DNA from: VXRD01 sp965242535
Lineage (GTDB): Bacteria > Latescibacterota > UBA2968
Direction: 5' to 3'
Assembly (NCBI GenBank): GCA_965242535.1
Contig: OZ251458.1
Location: 1,984,001 to 2,048,000, forward strand
Length of the DNA: 64,000 bases
Shown here one piece after another: positions 61,829 to 64,000 of this stretch. The notes below the pieces were generated by a model. It was not told the origin of the DNA. It did no database searches and saw only the letters and a list, made by a program, of their open reading frames with translations. The position numbers and the translations under genes were made by a program. Each line of letters begins with the position of its first letter. Within the stretch, counting starts at the first letter, position 1.

Positions 61829-62062
61829 ATGCCCTCTGTTTCAAAAAGTAAATTGCAAGCCAATATGCTCCGTATCTTTCGCGATATTGAAGAAACTGGC
61901 GAAGAATTGATCGTCATAGATGGCAACCGCCCGGTTTTACGCATTCAGCCCATTGTCAAAAAAAAGACAGTGGAAGAAGTGTTCGGTCCCCTTCAGGGCA
62001 AAGTCATCTACCACGAAGATATCGACATGCCAACTATCGACGAATGGGGAGCGTTGCGATGA
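61829..62062 (+). CDS. Phd/YefM-type antitoxin
   Basis: A 77-residue protein: SKSKLQANMLRIFRDIEETG and EELIVIDGNRPVLRIQPI form the Phd/YefM fold, which binds DNA and autoregulates; the tail (YHEDIDMPTIDEWGALR) would block the toxin. GAGGAAAA precedes ATG 61829. Its stop overlaps the toxin start (ATGA). Confidence 0.85.
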   Translation: MPSVSKSKLQANMLRIFRDIEETGEELIVIDGNRPVLRIQPIVKKKTVEEVFGPLQGKVIYHEDIDMPTIDEWGALR

Positions 62063-62439
62063 TCGTTCTGGATACTTCCGCTCTCATATTTTGGACCATG
62101 GATCGAGATCGGCTATCTCAAACCGCAGCACAAACAATCTCAGAAGCCGATCATATTGCCATCAGTTCCATCTCTATCTGGGAAATTGGCATCAAAGTAC
62201 AAAAGAAAAGACTCTCCATACCGGTTTCTATCGGGGAATTTACAAATAAACTGGAACGAGTTGATCGCCTCGATATTTTGCCCGTAGATGTCCGGACTTG
62301 GATCAAAAATCTCGAACTCAACTGGGATCATCGCGATCCGGCTGACCGCACCATTGTTGCGACTGCCAGTTTATACGCCTGTCCGCTCGTCACCTCAGAT
62401 TATGCTATCCGCTCATTTTATAGCAAAACAATTTGGTAA
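62059..62439 (+). CDS. vapC: PIN-domain RNase toxin (VapC type)
   Basis: A 126-residue PIN domain: MIVLDTSALIFW (first Asp), SISIWEIGIKVQK (Glu), NWDHRDPADRTIVATA (Asp pair) and LVTSDYAIRSF (last Asp) give the complete acidic site. Translation is coupled to the upstream antitoxin by a 4-bp overlap. Confidence 0.9.
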   Translation: MIVLDTSALIFWTMDRDRLSQTAAQTISEADHIAISSISIWEIGIKVQKKRLSIPVSIGEFTNKLERVDRLDILPVDVRTWIKNLELNWDHRDPADRTIVATASLYACPLVTSDYAIRSFYSKTIW

Positions 62440-62510
62440 GCAAAATCGAAATGTTCCACTCCGCCCCGCGTCTTTCGCAGTTATCCATTACCCCAACCGA
62501 GGAACATCCC

Positions 62511-64000
62511 GTGAACAACGCACTGAATTTCCAAGACCTGATTTCGCGTCTCGAGCGATTTTGGGCCGACAATGGCTGTATCATCTGGCAACCGTACAGC
62601 GAAAAAGTGGGCGCGGGTACGATGAACGCCGCCACGGTTTTGCGCGTGCTCGGCCCCGAGCCGTGGAACGTGGCTTATGTCGAACCCTCTTATCGGCCCG
62701 ACGACGGGCGCTTTGGCGAAAACCCCAATCGCATGCAAATGCACACGCAGTATCAGGTCATCCTCAAACCCGATCCCGGCAATCCCCAAGAGCGGTATCT
62801 CGACAGCCTCGCGGCTTTGGGCCTCGACTGCAAAGCGCACGATATCCGGTTCGTCGAAGACAACTGGGAATCGCCCGCGCTCGGCGCGTGGGGCTTGGGG
62901 TGGGAAGTGTGGCTGGACGGCTTGGAAATCACGCAATTTACCTATTTCCAACAGGCCGGAGGGATGCAACTCGATCCGGTCGCCGTCGAAATCACCTACG
63001 GCTTGGAACGCATCGCCATGTATTTGCAAGGGGTAGATGAAGTCTGGCAATTGCAGTGGAACGACTCGGTGACGTACGGCGACATCCTCAAAAACCAAGA
63101 AATCGAATATTGCAACTACGAGTTCTACTGGGCGGATGTCGGGCGACTCAAATCCATGTACGACATTTTCGCCGCCGAGGCCCAGGCCGCCCTCGATCGC
63201 GACCTCGTCATTCCCGCGCACGACTACGTCATTCGCTGTTCGCACACGTTTAATTTGCTGGACACGCGCGGCGCGATAGGCGTGACCGAACGCGCCCGTT
63301 TTTTTGCCCGCATGCGCGACCTCTCGCGCCGAGTGGCCGAAGCCTTTGTCAAACAGCGCGAATCGCAGGGCCATCCCCTTTTGGCGTCAGAGCCGGAAAA
63401 ATCCGAATCGCGGACCGTCAAAACCGACGACCTGCCCGAAGTCGAATCCGCCGATCTCCTGCTCGAAATCGGCTCTGAAGAACTGCCTCCCGCCGATGTG
63501 ACGAGCGCGATAACGCAGCTTCAAAACTCGTTGCCGCAACACCTCGACGAAGCCAAGCTCGCGTACGACGGCATTGAAGTCAGCGGCACGCCGCGCAGGC
63601 AATACGCCATTGTCAAGAACCTTTTGGGCCGGCAACCCGATGACCTCCGGCAAGTGCGCGGGCCGGCCATCCGCATCGCGTACGACGCGGCGGGCAACCC
63701 CACGCGAGCACTCGAGGGATTCGCGCGCGGGCAGGGCATCGATCCGTCCGAGGTGGAACGGCGAGACGACTACGTTTGGGCGGGCATCACCCTCTACGGC
63801 CGCGAAACTCGGGAGCTGCTCTCCGAATTGTTGCCCGAACTCATCGCCAAACTCGGCTTTGGCAAAACCATGCGCTGGCACTCCGATGGCATAGCGTATC
63901 CGCGCCCCTTGCGCTGGATCGTCGCCCTGTTCGGCGATCGGGTCGTCCCCTTTGATTACGCCCGCGCAAGGGCAGGTCGCACCAGCCGGGGATCGCGCCC
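62511..64000 (+). CDS. glyQS: Glycyl-tRNA synthetase, fused alpha-beta chain (3' end beyond window)
   Basis: A GTG-started frame (GGAA upstream) open to the window end, 496 codons seen. The first ~295 residues are a complete alpha subunit: FQDLISRLERFWADNGC, MNAATVLRVLGPEPWNVAYV, PSYRPDDGRFGENPNRMQMH, QYQVILKPDP and FTYFQQAGGMQLDPVAVEIT. After a linker (EPEKSESRTVKTDDLPEVES) the beta-subunit start DLLLEIGSEELPPADV appears, then RALEGFARGQG. A single-chain form of the usual alpha2-beta2 enzyme, as in some lineages. The rest of the beta part, including the tRNA-binding domains, lies past the window. Confidence 0.93.
   Translation, partial: MNNALNFQDLISRLERFWADNGCIIWQPYSEKVGAGTMNAATVLRVLGPEPWNVAYVEPSYRPDDGRFGENPNRMQMHTQYQVILKPDPGNPQERYLDSLAALGLDCKAHDIRFVEDNWESPALGAWGLGWEVWLDGLEITQFTYFQQAGGMQLDPVAVEITYGLERIAMYLQGVDEVWQLQWNDSVTYGDILKNQEIEYCNYEFYWADVGRLKSMYDIFAAEAQAALDRDLVIPAHDYVIRCSHTFNLLDTRGAIGVTERARFFARMRDLSRRVAEAFVKQRESQGHPLLASEPEKSESRTVKTDDLPEVESADLLLEIGSEELPPADVTSAITQLQNSLPQHLDEAKLAYDGIEVSGTPRRQYAIVKNLLGRQPDDLRQVRGPAIRIAYDAAGNPTRALEGFARGQGIDPSEVERRDDYVWAGITLYGRETRELLSELLPELIAKLGFGKTMRWHSDGIAYPRPLRWIVALFGDRVVPFDYARARAGRTSRGSR

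Overview
The window is a fragment of a moderately high-GC chromosome from an uncultured-type, Gram-negative-like bacterium. The mix of sulfatases, phytanoyl-CoA dioxygenases, xylose-isomerase-like TIM barrels, PQQ-type beta-propellers, a heparinase and a GH2/GH32 pair recalls the Latescibacterota/Poribacteria part of the FCB-related lineages, and the topoisomerase pair is of the compact ParE/ParC kind seen in that group. This placement is an inference from gene content; no rRNA is present. Genes lie on both strands in short operons, separated by unusually repeat-rich spacers.

Layout. 1-6.8 kb: end of surE, moaB, a polytopic membrane protein, a sugar isomerase and a fused transketolase. 7.5-19.3 kb: isomerase plus nucleoside hydrolase, two PQQ-propeller proteins, a TAXI-type TRAP transporter and a heparinase-like lyase. 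20-26.5 kb: a toxin-antitoxin pair, an IS remnant, a probable small-RNA unit, a P-loop kinase, an esterase, a dihaem cytochrome c and a metallophosphoesterase. 26.8-29.5 kb: a peroxiredoxin with an in-frame UGA at its catalytic cysteine (probable selenoprotein), an RNase II/R-type enzyme and tRNA-Val. 29.6-38.9 kb: catabolic genes (dienelactone hydrolase, two PhyH enzymes, GH32, sulfatase, purple-acid-phosphatase-like enzyme). 39-47 kb: a tandem repeat array, a DUF4143 ATPase, an adenosine-deaminase-like enzyme, ruvCAB and a sulfatase. 47.6-52.7 kb: ogt and a GH2-sulfatase operon. 52.8-60.6 kb: parE and parC split by a complete restriction-modification pair, then a DUF4160/DUF2442 pair and a decayed AvaI-like restriction-modification system. 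60.6-64 kb: pyrB with an attenuator-like leader, a Phd/VapC pair, and a fused glycyl-tRNA synthetase running off the window.

Mobile and repetitive DNA is the other main theme. A palindromic repeat (arms GGACAGGC/GCCTGTCC and GGACAACC/GGTTGTCC) recurs singly and in arrays. A ~410-bp non-autonomous element with ~18-bp terminal inverted repeats (MITE-1, five copies) sits inside that palindrome in all four intact copies, with ~10-bp target duplications. A second, ~160-bp element (MITE-2, three copies) abuts gene ends. Purine/pyrimidine minisatellites run into the 3' ends of several genes.

The strongest points for follow-up are the UGA-containing peroxiredoxin, the hairpin-targeted MITE-1, the restriction-modification pair inside the topoisomerase IV locus, the palindromic operator in front of the DUF4143 ATPase, the pyrB leader, and the promoter-to-terminator unit at 21.5-21.9 kb.
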